Source: Bacteroidales bacterium
Lineage (GTDB): Bacteria > Bacteroidota > Bacteroidia > Bacteroidales > VadinHA17
Reading direction: 5' to 3'
NCBI GenBank assembly: GCA_016928075.1
Contig: JAFGLJ010000028.1
Location: 17,490 to 81,489 of the forward strand
Length of the DNA stretch: 64,000 bases
Below are positions 8,199 to 18,091 of the stretch, in pieces. Made by a program: the position numbers and the translations under genes. The notes below the pieces were generated by a model. The model had not been told where the DNA came from, made no database searches, and was given only the letters and a program-made list of their open reading frames with translations. Each line of letters begins with the position of its first letter. Within the stretch, counting starts at the first letter, position 1.

Positions 8199-9335
8199 TT
8201 ACAGTCTTGATGAGCTGTTCATTTCGATAATTTCAGACAGGATTTTCTCTGATTTACTGTCTAAAGACCTGTTATATATATTTTTTTCTATAATCAGGCA
8301 GGAAAATGAATTGTGTCTTTGCTCAAGGGCACTACTTATACCGCTACCCAGAAAAAAAGGATCATAATTTGCTTTATTTATATTCAAGAAAAGAATAACG
8401 TTGTCATAATATAACTGTGAGAATCCGGTTTTTGAACTTAATTCAATTCGAAGTGTATGATTATCTACAGGTTGTATGAATCCCGTATAAGTCATATCTT
8501 TAATATTCAGTACAGCCCGTGAATCTTCATAACAAGTGAGTTCAGATCTAATCAACTCTTTATTTGTCTTGGGATAAAACATGTAATATTCAGAGGCAAA
8601 TTTTTTTATCATCCAGAAAGCTGTTGGCAGATCATCAAGTGTATTAGGGGTAAAGGTTTCTGTTACAAATACTTTATTAAACAAAAAATTTGCAATCCTA
8701 TGATCAACATCAGCTTTTAGTTTTTTATTAATATCATTTTTATTCACCCGCTCAAAAAAGACCTTACCGGCTGCCGGGATTCCGTCTCTTTTAACAGTAC
8801 TATATGTTCCGAGGAGAAACGGGCGGCCTGTTTTTTTTGTACCGCTAAACAAGCAAATAAGTTTCTTAACAGGAGTTACTTCACCTTTTTTCTGAACCGA
8901 TATAAAGGTATAATTCTCAATTATTTCATATATCCCCTCCCAGTGTTCATCATAATGATAATCAATAATAGCGTGTTTATTATTAATAATCCTGACTTTA
9001 GCCCGTGCAATTAGATCTCGTAAAAAAGCAAAATAATACATAATAAAATACTGATCTTCTTCATCATTATCCTTTTCTTTTTTAATATGCCCTGGTGTTA
9101 CCTTACTACTTTTCTCATCATATATCAGACCATATTCAGTTAATAATTTTTCATATAATTCCTTGCGGCTCAGTTTCTCAATAATAGTCTGAGGATACTT
9201 TTCATAGTTTTTCGCTTTACTTAATGAGGTATAATTAAGTCGTTCTTCAATCTCATATTGTGATATTTTATTATTCTTTAAATATTCTATTATAGAACTT
9301 ATCCTCTTTGCATATTCTTTTTGCGTACTTTCCAT
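8199..9335 (-). CDS. Orphan protein with possible N-terminal HTH
   Basis: 378 residues from ATG 9335, which has AGGAAAAG just upstream; the frame stays open 14 codons further but only to a TTG. I do not recognise a family. Residues about 8-45 (RISSIIEYLKNNKISQYEIEER) look like a helix-turn-helix of Xre-like size, and the rest is mixed alpha/beta with no signal peptide or membrane segment. The gene is more AT-rich and lysine/asparagine-rich than its neighbours and is divergent from susC with a 187-nt gap, so it might regulate that locus (inference) or be a recently acquired orphan. Confidence 0.5.
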   Translation of the reverse strand: MESTQKEYAKRISSIIEYLKNNKISQYEIEERLNYTSLSKAKNYEKYPQTIIEKLSRKELYEKLLTEYGLIYDEKSSKVTPGHIKKEKDNDEEDQYFIMYYFAFLRDLIARAKVRIINNKHAIIDYHYDEHWEGIYEIIENYTFISVQKKGEVTPVKKLICLFSGTKKTGRPFLLGTYSTVKRDGIPAAGKVFFERVNKNDINKKLKADVDHRIANFLFNKVFVTETFTPNTLDDLPTAFWMIKKFASEYYMFYPKTNKELIRSELTCYEDSRAVLNIKDMTYTGFIQPVDNHTLRIELSSKTGFSQLYYDNVILFLNINKANYDPFFLGSGISSALEQRHNSFSCLIIEKNIYNRSLDSKSEKILSEIIEMNSSSRL

Positions 9336-9522
9336 TTCTTTTCCTAAGTATTTATTAAATATTTGAAATATAATCAAATATACAGAAATTTTCTGAAATA
9401 TTCTAAAAGAATATTCTTCTGGTTTTAAAATGATAGCGAATAGAATCTTATGCTTTAAATTGCATAACTAAGACCTAATAAATCTTCTAATTTATATTGT
9501 TAACCACGAAAAGCATAACAAA
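9336..9522. promoter_or_regulatory. Divergent promoter region between HTH-like orphan and susC
   Basis: 187 nt, very AT-rich, feeding two genes in opposite directions. TATATTGT at about 9493-9500 is a poor match to the Bacteroidota -7 element (TAnnTTTG). No clear operator seen. Confidence 0.35.
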
Positions 9523-12510
9523 ATGAAAAAACTACTGTTATCAATTTCTTTTATGTTGCTGATAATTCCCTTACAGGTAATGGGGCAACAAAAAACGGTA
9601 ACAGGCAAGATTACATCCTCCACTGACGGGAGTCCGCTTCCGGGAGTGAATGTGGTTATTAAAGGTACTATGACAGGTACTACCACTAATATTGATGGAG
9701 AATATTCAATCACCATCGATGAGGGAAATACTCTTGTCTTTACTTTTGTCGGGTATTCTACTCAAGAAATTATAGTAGGAACACAAACAGTAATTGATGT
9801 TACCCTTGAAGAAAGACTTGAAGCTCTTGATGAGGTTGTGGTTATTGGTTATGGTGAGACTACAAGGAAGAGCTTTACAGGATCTCTGAGTTCTGTGGAA
9901 TCTCAGGCAATTGAAAATATTCCTCAGGAAAATGCGATTAAAATGATGCAAGGCCGTGCTGCAGGTGTATATGTAACGGATGCAGACGGTCAGCCTGGTT
10001 CATCTGCATCAATTCTTATCCGTGGTCTTGGTACCTTCGTCGGTTCAGGCTCTCCACTCTATGTAATTGATGGAATTCCGGCTTCAAATTTTGATTCATT
10101 TAACCCGAGTGATATTGAATCAATTACATTCCTGAAGGACGCGGCTGCAACATCCATTTATGGATCGAGAGCGTCTGCAGGTGTAGTAATAATTACCACA
10201 AAAAAAGGTACACCTGGCAAAACGAAAATCGATTTTATTGCCCAATATGGTTTCTCTGATATCGAGAATCCAAATGACTTCAAGTTAATGAATAGAGAAG
10301 AATATCTTGAATACTATAGAGAAGCAGCGATAAATGCTGGAATTGATCCGGAGGATCCTGCAAGTGGTATATTATACCTGCCGTTGAGTGGTCAATATTA
10401 CGATACTGATTGGTTCGACGCTGTTACCCGACAGGGCACTACACAAAATTATGAGTTATCTCTTAACGGAGGTAGTGATAAAACTACTTATTTCTTTTCT
10501 CTGGGATATTTTGATCAGACCGGTACTGTATTAGGTACAAGCTTCGATAGGTTTACAGGCAGATTAAACCTGAATCATAAGATTTCAGATAAAATTGATT
10601 TTGAGCTTAAAGTACTTGGATCAGTTAACAACAGGTATGATCGGAGAGGAGGTGGAGGAGGCCGATCCGGGAATCTATCCGGAGCATACAGGGTGTCTCC
10701 ACTCAGTTCGATTTATGCCGACGAGAATACACCTTTTATTTACAATGGATTGGGGTTCAATTTTGATTTACCCTCAAACGCCGGGCATAATCCTGTTGCA
10801 GTTGCAGAGCTTACCGAAAATTATTTACAGGAGTATCGTGCTCTGCCGTCATTAAGAGTGAATTTTTCTCCAATAAAGAATCTTAAGTTATGGGCATCAG
10901 CCGCTTACGATTTTATTTATGCAACAAGAAAAGAGTTCATGTCAAAATATTATCTGGGAGAAACAGAAGGTGGCAGATCAGATCAATCATGGTACCAGAA
11001 TATATCATCAAACTATAATGCTGTCGCAGAATATTTGTGGAATGTCAATCCGGATAATAACCTTAAATTTCTTGCAGGTACTGAAGTTTATAAATATGTA
11101 GGAGAGGTTGCCGAAGCAGGTTCTACAACTTTTGGCTTTGATGCCATAAATAATTTTGCAGCCGGTCAGGCCACCTCAGTGGGTAAACTTGGTTATTCGT
11201 ATAATGGAAACACCCTTATATCAGTTTTTACCAGGATTGATTATACCTACAAGGATAGATTGTTTGCACATGGTTCCTTCCGTCGTGACGGATCATCTGT
11301 TTTCGGACCTGGTAACAGGTGGGGTAACTTTTATGCTCTGGGAGTCGGTTATTCCTTAACAGAGGCACCATTCATTGAATCGATTGATCTGGTTTCCACT
11401 TTAAAATTGAAGGCTAGTTATGGAATTGCCGGTAATCCTAATTCAGGTGATTTTGCCTGGAGGAATACTTATAGCCCGGGCGGAGCATACAATTTACCTG
11501 GCTCGCCCAATCCTGGAACGGTTATAAACACTCCCGGCAACCCAAATCTTAAGTGGGAACAGAGTGCACAGGCTAATGCTGGATTTGATTTAGGTTTACT
11601 TAACGACAGAATAATGATGAGTCTTGAGTACTATGATATTAGATCAATTGATTTAATATCTAATCGGCCTATTTCAGTGACATCTGGTTATACCAGTATT
11701 ATTGACAATATAGCCGAGATTAAAAATAATGGCATTGAAGTAGTCTTAACTACAACCAACATTTCAACTCCGGACTTTATTTGGTCAACTACATTAAATA
11801 TTACCGCCAATTCAAACGAGGTAGTATCATTAACTACAGATGCAGACACTCTTATACTTAACAACAGGGTGGCCCATATAAAAGGTCAACCTGCTTATCA
11901 ATGGTTTATGCCAACATATGCTGGAGTTGATCCTGCAACCGGTAGACCACTTTATTATACTGAAACAGGTGAAGTCACCTATGATTACAGTAATGCTGAA
12001 GTAAAAGTACAGGGGACTAATCCAAATGTAGCACCTTCATTTTATGGAGGCTTTGAAAATACTTTTACATACAAGGGCATACGCCTTTCAGGTTTGTTTT
12101 ACTTCAGGTACGGAGGAAAGATATTCAGGGGGCTTTACCAGGATCTTATGATGAGTGGAGGAGGAGGAGGTTCCAATATGTGTGTTGATGACCTTGAAAG
12201 GTGGCAAAAACCTGGTGATATTACTGATGTACCAAGACTGGATGCTACATATACTGATCCGGGACCATCAAGCAGGTGGCTCGAAGATGCATCATATATA
12301 AGACTCAGAAATCTAAGTTTATCTTATACTTTCCCCAAAAGCCTGGTTTCAAGCATTGGACTATCAGATCTGACTCTAAGCGTAAATGGTGTCAATATCA
12401 TAACATTTACTAAATACGGAGGCTTGAATGTTACAACCGGAGCAGAAGAAGATGATGATGTTTATCCTGCTTCAAGGACAATTACATTCGGCATAAATGC
12501 AAAATTCTAA
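9523..12510 (+). CDS. SusC/RagA-family TonB-dependent transporter
   Basis: 995 residues. Signal peptide (MKKLLLSISFMLLIIPLQVMG), then a carboxypeptidase-regulatory-like Ig domain (about 23-105; TVTGKITSSTDGSPLPGVNV), the plug with the DEVVVIGYG signature near 105-115, and a 22-strand barrel ending in an aromatic residue (FGINAKF). The length is normal for SusC. It imports oligomers across the outer membrane using TonB energy, with SusD as the lid. susD follows 12 nt later. The downstream genes are peptidases, a PLP enzyme set and an amino-acid type symporter, so peptides or amino-acid conjugates are the likelier substrate (inference). No anti-sigma/ECF pair is adjacent to drive it. Confidence 0.95.
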   Translation: MKKLLLSISFMLLIIPLQVMGQQKTVTGKITSSTDGSPLPGVNVVIKGTMTGTTTNIDGEYSITIDEGNTLVFTFVGYSTQEIIVGTQTVIDVTLEERLEALDEVVVIGYGETTRKSFTGSLSSVESQAIENIPQENAIKMMQGRAAGVYVTDADGQPGSSASILIRGLGTFVGSGSPLYVIDGIPASNFDSFNPSDIESITFLKDAAATSIYGSRASAGVVIITTKKGTPGKTKIDFIAQYGFSDIENPNDFKLMNREEYLEYYREAAINAGIDPEDPASGILYLPLSGQYYDTDWFDAVTRQGTTQNYELSLNGGSDKTTYFFSLGYFDQTGTVLGTSFDRFTGRLNLNHKISDKIDFELKVLGSVNNRYDRRGGGGGRSGNLSGAYRVSPLSSIYADENTPFIYNGLGFNFDLPSNAGHNPVAVAELTENYLQEYRALPSLRVNFSPIKNLKLWASAAYDFIYATRKEFMSKYYLGETEGGRSDQSWYQNISSNYNAVAEYLWNVNPDNNLKFLAGTEVYKYVGEVAEAGSTTFGFDAINNFAAGQATSVGKLGYSYNGNTLISVFTRIDYTYKDRLFAHGSFRRDGSSVFGPGNRWGNFYALGVGYSLTEAPFIESIDLVSTLKLKASYGIAGNPNSGDFAWRNTYSPGGAYNLPGSPNPGTVINTPGNPNLKWEQSAQANAGFDLGLLNDRIMMSLEYYDIRSIDLISNRPISVTSGYTSIIDNIAEIKNNGIEVVLTTTNISTPDFIWSTTLNITANSNEVVSLTTDADTLILNNRVAHIKGQPAYQWFMPTYAGVDPATGRPLYYTETGEVTYDYSNAEVKVQGTNPNVAPSFYGGFENTFTYKGIRLSGLFYFRYGGKIFRGLYQDLMMSGGGGGSNMCVDDLERWQKPGDITDVPRLDATYTDPGPSSRWLEDASYIRLRNLSLSYTFPKSLVSSIGLSDLTLSVNGVNIITFTKYGGLNVTTGAEEDDDVYPASRTITFGINAKF

Positions 12511-12521
12511 ACTCAGCAATC

Positions 12522-14021
12522 ATGAAAAAATTGATATTATTATTAATAGTTATTATAGGAATAAGTTATTCCTGTGAGGATTTTCTCGACTTCCAGCCAA
12601 AAACACTTCTTACTCCTGAAGCTGCTTTACATAGTCAGGAAGATGTGGTCCTGGCACTCAACGGAGTATACTCATCATTGCAAAAAGCCGGATATTTTGG
12701 TACCGAGTTCATTATAATTCCAGATGCAGCAACTGATAATGGATGCTGGCCTGCTGATCGCGAATCTGCAGGTACTGGGTGGGATCGATTGCCATATGCA
12801 TATTCTTTGGAACTTAATGCTAATAATACTGCAAATGAATTTTGGAAGGACGGTTATTTTACTATTGCAAGTGTAAATAATATTTTAGCACGTCTTGAAG
12901 ATGTTAGTTTCGATGAGGATTTTGACAATAGAGTTAAAGCAGAGTGCTTTGCAATCAGGGCTATGACTCATTTTGATTTGACCAGAATTTATGCACAGGA
13001 TTATAATTTCACCGCTGATCAAAGTCATTATGCAGTACCATATCAATTCGAATCAGTCCCCGGTACCGACCCGGGGAGAAACACAATGGCAGAGGTTTAT
13101 GATTATGCTATGACTGATTTAAATGAGGCAATAAGCTTACTTAAAAATCTTGACGGATCAGAGATTGATAATTTTCGATCCGGTGATGATATATTTTTCA
13201 TGAATTATTATTCAGCTATTGGTATAAGGGCGAGAATGTATTTTTATATGGGTGATTATGATAATGCCCTGATTGATTCTGATGAAATATTGGCTGGCCC
13301 ATACAGTTTGTCTGATTATACAATTACACAAAAGATACCTCCTTCATTTTCTGATCCTACTGATTTCCTGGATGAATGGTATCGACTTGCACCAATAGTA
13401 GAGGATGAAGCCATTTTTCAGCTCGAAGTGGATGAAGACGATGGAGATTTTGCCAACAGATCATTAATTGATATTTACCTTGCTAATGATGGCAATGCAG
13501 CACATGGTGCATCAGCAGATTTGCTCGCACTATTTGAGGCAGGTGACTTGAGAAATAACTGGTTTGTTGATGAACCGGCTACACCTGCTCCTGACCGGCA
13601 TGTTTATAAATATCCTGGTAGCCTGGGGATAAATGCAGATGCTCATGCAATACCAGTCATGAGGCTATCAGAGTTTGTTCTTATGTCTGCTGAGTGTGAA
13701 GCAAGGGTAGGCAGTGAAACCAGAGCACTTACCTTGGTAAACAGAATTACCAGCAGGGCAAATGCTTCAGAAATTACTTCCACAGGAAGTCAGTTAATTG
13801 AAGATATTATTACGGAAAGAAGAAAAGAGCTTTCTTTTGAGGGACACAGGTTATTTGATTTAAAAAGGCTACAAAGAGGATTTACCCGAGGTGCCGATTG
13901 CACATTAACAAACGGAAACTGCACGGTGACATATCCGACTAACCTTTATGCCTGGCCTATTCCCATTTATGAAATAAATGCTAATCCTGTTATCAGGGAG
14001 CAGCAAAATCCCGGATATTAA
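12522..14021 (+). CDS. SusD/RagB-family nutrient-binding lipoprotein
   Basis: 499 residues with a lipoprotein signal peptide (GISYSC, acylated C18) followed by EDFLDFQPKTLLTPEAAL, the typical SusD opening, and a late RRKELSFEGHRLFDLKRLQRG motif that is nearly diagnostic for the family. It covers the extracellular mouth of the SusC barrel and binds the substrate through TPR-like helices. Placed 12 nt after susC and 25 nt before the next lipoprotein, so it is part of one transcript. Full length. Confidence 0.95.
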   Translation: MKKLILLLIVIIGISYSCEDFLDFQPKTLLTPEAALHSQEDVVLALNGVYSSLQKAGYFGTEFIIIPDAATDNGCWPADRESAGTGWDRLPYAYSLELNANNTANEFWKDGYFTIASVNNILARLEDVSFDEDFDNRVKAECFAIRAMTHFDLTRIYAQDYNFTADQSHYAVPYQFESVPGTDPGRNTMAEVYDYAMTDLNEAISLLKNLDGSEIDNFRSGDDIFFMNYYSAIGIRARMYFYMGDYDNALIDSDEILAGPYSLSDYTITQKIPPSFSDPTDFLDEWYRLAPIVEDEAIFQLEVDEDDGDFANRSLIDIYLANDGNAAHGASADLLALFEAGDLRNNWFVDEPATPAPDRHVYKYPGSLGINADAHAIPVMRLSEFVLMSAECEARVGSETRALTLVNRITSRANASEITSTGSQLIEDIITERRKELSFEGHRLFDLKRLQRGFTRGADCTLTNGNCTVTYPTNLYAWPIPIYEINANPVIREQQNPGY

Positions 14022-14045
14022 AATCTAATAGAAATAATTAGTAAT

Positions 14046-15149
14046 ATGAAAAAAATTAGGATATATATAGTAATGTTGCTGCTTTCGACAGTAACTGTCT
14101 CCTGTTTTGAGGAGAATGAATTTATAATACCTGAGGATTTTACATGGGTAGGATTCAAATCCAGTTCAATTATGGTAGATGAAGCCTCAGGATCAGGAGT
14201 TAGTGCTGAAATACTGATTTCATCCAGGCCCCTGTCGAGTCCTGTTACAATTAATTATACTGTAAGCTCAGATGATGCCAGTGAAGGGGTAGATTATAAT
14301 CTTCCTGCGGGCAGTGGTTCTACTACAATCCCTGCAGGATCTGCCTCTGTCGAAGTTACTCTTATCGAATCAGTTATTAACAATTCCGAGATTGCAGGTA
14401 GACGGACAGTATTATTTACCATTACTGATGCCGGAGGTTACACCATAGGAGGACCTGACGGAGAGTACGGTCCAGAACTTACTGTCACCATAGCTGAGGA
14501 TGATTTTAATACATATGGTTATACAAGTTTTGAAGAACCAGAAGTGTCACCCCTGGGAATATACAATGTCCCTGAGGCAGGAACACCTGAAGGAACTTCT
14601 TTGCCAAATCATCCCGGAGAAAATCCTGTTGATTATGTATCTGTAGGAGGAGAATTGGGATTTGACCTGTATTATACAGAAGGGGATGAAGGTGGATCAG
14701 ATGATATACATCTGGGGGTTATTGATATCACGGACCTTGATGATGGTGTTGGTGCTTTCTATGATGGTTCACAGGGATACGTTTCAGAAGATTGCGATGG
14801 AGAGCTTAATCTCGAATTCGATGAAATTACATTGGATCCCGGGATGACTATTCTGAGAGTCGATATCGGCTTCTACTTTACTACAGGTTCATCATTCGAG
14901 GATGACGATTATTTTACAGCAGTTTGGCGTACTGAAGACGGAGACGAAGAGTTATTCGAGATTACCGGAGGATATGGAGATGGAGGTGATGAGGTTTTTT
15001 CTCCATCAGGTGAATCTATCATTGGTAAATGGACAACTATTTCAGGATACCCTGAGAATATGAAAACAGGTAAACTGGTCATTATATTCAGAACCAGCTC
15101 AGGTGGCGAATTTGTCTATTTTGATAAGATAGCAATTGTAGGATTCTAG
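14046..15149 (+). CDS. Surface lipoprotein with Calx-beta-like domain (SusE-position protein)
   Basis: 367 residues, lipobox TVSC (C20). Residues about 45-155 resemble a Calx-beta/cadherin-like Ig fold: repeated acidic turns with SSDDASEGVDY and the closing VTIAEDDF. The C-terminal part (about 160-367) is acidic, rich in G/D/E and probably a beta-sandwich with Ca2+ sites. Its place directly behind susD matches SusE/SusF-type substrate-binding lipoproteins, although it is not a sequence homologue I can name. The transcript may stop or be attenuated at the inverted repeat that follows. Confidence 0.7.
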   Translation: MKKIRIYIVMLLLSTVTVSCFEENEFIIPEDFTWVGFKSSSIMVDEASGSGVSAEILISSRPLSSPVTINYTVSSDDASEGVDYNLPAGSGSTTIPAGSASVEVTLIESVINNSEIAGRRTVLFTITDAGGYTIGGPDGEYGPELTVTIAEDDFNTYGYTSFEEPEVSPLGIYNVPEAGTPEGTSLPNHPGENPVDYVSVGGELGFDLYYTEGDEGGSDDIHLGVIDITDLDDGVGAFYDGSQGYVSEDCDGELNLEFDEITLDPGMTILRVDIGFYFTTGSSFEDDDYFTAVWRTEDGDEELFEITGGYGDGGDEVFSPSGESIIGKWTTISGYPENMKTGKLVIIFRTSSGGEFVYFDKIAIVGF

Positions 15150-15172
15150 GTATTTTACTCTTAAAAGAACTA

Positions 15173-15272
15173 TAACCCTAATGATTTAACAAGAAAGGGA
15201 TTTAAGTACCGGATTTCTAATCTTGTTATATAGATAAGGGATTAATATTATCTTAACATATCATTAGGGTTA
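15173..15272 (+). promoter_or_regulatory. Nested inverted-repeat element (structured leader, terminator or MITE)
   Basis: Perfect 13-bp arms TAACCCTAATGAT (15173-15185) and ATCATTAGGGTTA (15260-15272) enclose two inner hairpins: AACAAGA (15188-15194) with TCTTGTT (15221-15227), and AGATAA (15232-15237) with TTATCT (15248-15253). As RNA this folds into a three-way junction ending 15 nt before the aminotransferase ATG. No U-run follows the outer stem, which argues against a plain terminator. It could be a 5' leader element or a small non-autonomous mobile element; no clear target duplication is seen. Confidence 0.55.
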
Positions 15273-15287
15273 CATTAATTAGCTAAT

Positions 15288-16472
15288 ATGAGAAACATGC
15301 TAAAAATATCAGACAGGGTTATGAATTCTGAACACTCTTCAACTGTCGGTATAGCTGATATCGCATCACGTTTGAAAGAGAATGGAGTAAATGTCTTTGA
15401 CTTTTCCGCTGCAAGAGCCTTTGAACCCACCCCGGCATACATTATAGATGAAGCAATAAGAGCTATGCGGGAGGGCGATACTCATCAAACAATGGCCAGG
15501 GGAACAACAGATTACAGAAAGGCTATTGCTGAAAAACTTAAGAGAGAAAACGATATAGACGCAGATCCCGAGAAGGAGATTATTGCTACTATGGGAGTTA
15601 AACAAGGCCTGACGATAAGTTTCCTGGCACTAATAAATCCAGGTGATGAAGTAATTGTCGAAGATCCTTGCTTCCCAAGCTATAAACAACTTATCAATTA
15701 TCTCGGTGGTAAACCTATAGCGGTTCCGCTTAGAGCCAAAAACAAATTCAGATGGGATAAGGATGAACTTGAGAACAATATTACGGACAAAACCAGAGCA
15801 ATACTATTAAATTCTCCTCAGAATCCTACTGGTGTGGTTCATAATAAGGAAGATCTTGAATTAATAGCTTCTCTAGCTATAAAGTATAATCTGTATGTAC
15901 TATCAGATGAAGTATACGAAAGAATACCGTGGGGAGGCAGAATACATCAGAATATATGCAAACTGGATGGAATGAAAGAGAGAACAGTTACGCTTACCAG
16001 CCTTACAAAGAGCTTTTCAATGGGTGGTTGGAGAATTGGTTTTATATATGGACCTGAAAAGATTATTACTTCTTTAAATAAGTTACAGCAGCATCTTATT
16101 ACCAGTTGTAATTCATTCGTACAGGCGGGTGCGGCTCTGGCTTTTAGAGAACCTCCAAGGAAAGTGGTTACAAATTATTGGAAAGAATGGGAGAAAAAAA
16201 CTCGATTCGTAGCTGAGGAGCTGGATAGTATCCCAGGTGTTCAATGCCCGATGCCGGAAGGCGCATTCTTTGTATGGGCAGATATAAGTAAATTAGGTAT
16301 ACCATCTAAAGAATTTGTTGAAAGGTTGCTGAATGAGGAAAAAGTAGCACTTGTTCATGGATCCTCATTTGGGACTAATGGTGAAGGTTATTTCAGAATG
16401 ACATGTTCGAAAACCTGGGATGATAATAAAGAAGGACTTGTAAGAATTCGTAGATTTATAGAAAAGTTATAA
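15288..16472 (+). CDS. PLP-dependent aminotransferase, class I/II
   Basis: 394 residues, fold-type I. NSPQNPTG (N175-G182) is the substrate/PLP loop, D207 in LSDEVYE pairs with the pyridine nitrogen, and SLTKSFSMGGWRIG places the Schiff-base lysine at K241. Closest in style to aspartate/aromatic aminotransferases of the AspC/PatA group. It transfers an amino group to a 2-oxo acid in the cytosol. It opens the catabolic half of the locus, followed 23 nt later by an S41-like lipoprotein and then an amino-acid/dicarboxylate symporter. Exact substrate not readable from sequence. Confidence 0.9.
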   Translation: MRNMLKISDRVMNSEHSSTVGIADIASRLKENGVNVFDFSAARAFEPTPAYIIDEAIRAMREGDTHQTMARGTTDYRKAIAEKLKRENDIDADPEKEIIATMGVKQGLTISFLALINPGDEVIVEDPCFPSYKQLINYLGGKPIAVPLRAKNKFRWDKDELENNITDKTRAILLNSPQNPTGVVHNKEDLELIASLAIKYNLYVLSDEVYERIPWGGRIHQNICKLDGMKERTVTLTSLTKSFSMGGWRIGFIYGPEKIITSLNKLQQHLITSCNSFVQAGAALAFREPPRKVVTNYWKEWEKKTRFVAEELDSIPGVQCPMPEGAFFVWADISKLGIPSKEFVERLLNEEKVALVHGSSFGTNGEGYFRMTCSKTWDDNKEGLVRIRRFIEKL

Positions 16473-16495
16473 ATAAAACCTAATAAATAAACGGA

Positions 16496-18091
16496 ATGAT
16501 TTATACAAGAAAAAGCATCACTATGATAATTTGCTTCACTCTTGTCCTGTCTTCTTGTATTGGGCCAGAGTCAAATACCAGTACCAAGAAAGACCGGGAG
16601 CTACTTTTTGATTATATTATTGAAAAGACAAAAATACGTGAAGCGTTTTCGCCCATCAAAAACAAGATAATGGACTTTAATCCCCTGGAAGAAATGATGG
16701 CCTTCAGGGAAGAAATGATAAATGCAGATACGGATGAGGAATTATTCGCCGTATTGATGAAGATCAGTAACGCCAGGCGCGACAGACACCTGAGTATTTC
16801 TACAATCGATGGAGGTCTTGAAATTGACGATACTACAGATCTGGCAGCACCAATAATTTTCAGGGTCGATTATACTGATGATAATAATTATTTTCTTTTT
16901 GTCGGTGATTATGCAAAGAATATAAGTGATTTTGCTAAAGGATTACAGCCTGAGATAGGTGATAAGCTTATAGGTGTTAACGGGAAATCATTTCCAGACT
17001 TCTTTAATGATATTACACCTTATACCAGGTATTCCACCATCAAGGGTCTCTGGAAGAGTGTGGCTTCGGAAATGACACTTAAGAATCATCAGCATCCTCT
17101 TTCGATGATGAATGATGAAATTTTCCTTGAACTTGAAAAGGTCACAGGAGAAACATATGAAATAACCCTGCCATACTTTGACCCCGACAATATCGACTGG
17201 CTCGATACCTATAAATCACATGGTGAGAACCGCTACAACGGGTTTGAACTCCTGCTCGACAGGGATACCTATGATCTATATATATCTGCGGAACATAAAA
17301 ACCTGTTACTGATAGACTGGTATGGATTCCAGGATCATATTATCGAAGATATGGATTTCCTTGTTGATTACGCTTCTGAGAATAATATGCTCGATTATGA
17401 CATTATCTGGGACGGAACCCGGTCAAGGGGAGGATCGCTGGGAGCGTATGCCGTGCAACGCCTGTTCCCCAAAGAATTTAAAACAACTTTTGGGAATGTG
17501 AAGATCAGTGATGTTATACCAATATTTATTGAAAGAAGGGAGAGAGCCTACGAGCAGCGCAAAGATGTTTTGGACGGCGGTGTAACCGAGTTGCTGGACG
17601 ATGGTACATGGCTTATTGAATGGCTCAGGACAGATGTAACAGAAGCAATAGAGAGAGGCGATGACTATTCGAATAATGTTCCTTTCAAACTGGCTCACCT
17701 CCCCAAGGATTCTGATGGAATAATTTACCCGGCTGAGAAGCATTTCACCGGTAAGGCAGTTTGCCTGTTCGGTCCGCATGGAGGATCCCACCTCGACCAG
17801 TTTGCTTCAATAGTTGTAGATAATAACCTTGCCTATACTGTTGGTATGTCAACAGGAGGATACAGTAATACCTGGGAATGGGAAGAAGACCTGGTATTCC
17901 CCCTGAGCGGAAAACCCGTGGTAAGTTTCATGTGGGATATAGGACATACCATAAGACCTAATGGCGAAATACTTGAGGGTAACCCGGCCCAAGTTGACAA
18001 ATTCATTCCGCAGGGAAGAGAAAATTATCTGAATTACTATGATCTATTGCTCAAAGAAGCATTAAGCTATTTAAACAGGTATGCTTATTGA
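16496..18091 (+). CDS. S41-peptidase-like lipoprotein
   Basis: 531 residues, lipobox LSSC (C21). The middle (about 95-190) carries a PDZ-like segment (KGLQPEIGDKLIGVNGKSF). The C-terminal half looks like a tail-specific protease core: a strand ending in DYDIIWDGTRSRGGSLGA, which matches the D-R-N-GG loop position, and FGPHGGSHLDQFAS, where a serine follows GG at the place of the S41 nucleophile region. The match is partial, so activity is uncertain. Likely anchored on the periplasmic side of a membrane, cutting imported peptides. Its stop codon overlaps the next start (TGATG), showing translational coupling with the symporter. Confidence 0.6.
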   Translation: MIYTRKSITMIICFTLVLSSCIGPESNTSTKKDRELLFDYIIEKTKIREAFSPIKNKIMDFNPLEEMMAFREEMINADTDEELFAVLMKISNARRDRHLSISTIDGGLEIDDTTDLAAPIIFRVDYTDDNNYFLFVGDYAKNISDFAKGLQPEIGDKLIGVNGKSFPDFFNDITPYTRYSTIKGLWKSVASEMTLKNHQHPLSMMNDEIFLELEKVTGETYEITLPYFDPDNIDWLDTYKSHGENRYNGFELLLDRDTYDLYISAEHKNLLLIDWYGFQDHIIEDMDFLVDYASENNMLDYDIIWDGTRSRGGSLGAYAVQRLFPKEFKTTFGNVKISDVIPIFIERRERAYEQRKDVLDGGVTELLDDGTWLIEWLRTDVTEAIERGDDYSNNVPFKLAHLPKDSDGIIYPAEKHFTGKAVCLFGPHGGSHLDQFASIVVDNNLAYTVGMSTGGYSNTWEWEEDLVFPLSGKPVVSFMWDIGHTIRPNGEILEGNPAQVDKFIPQGRENYLNYYDLLLKEALSYLNRYAY

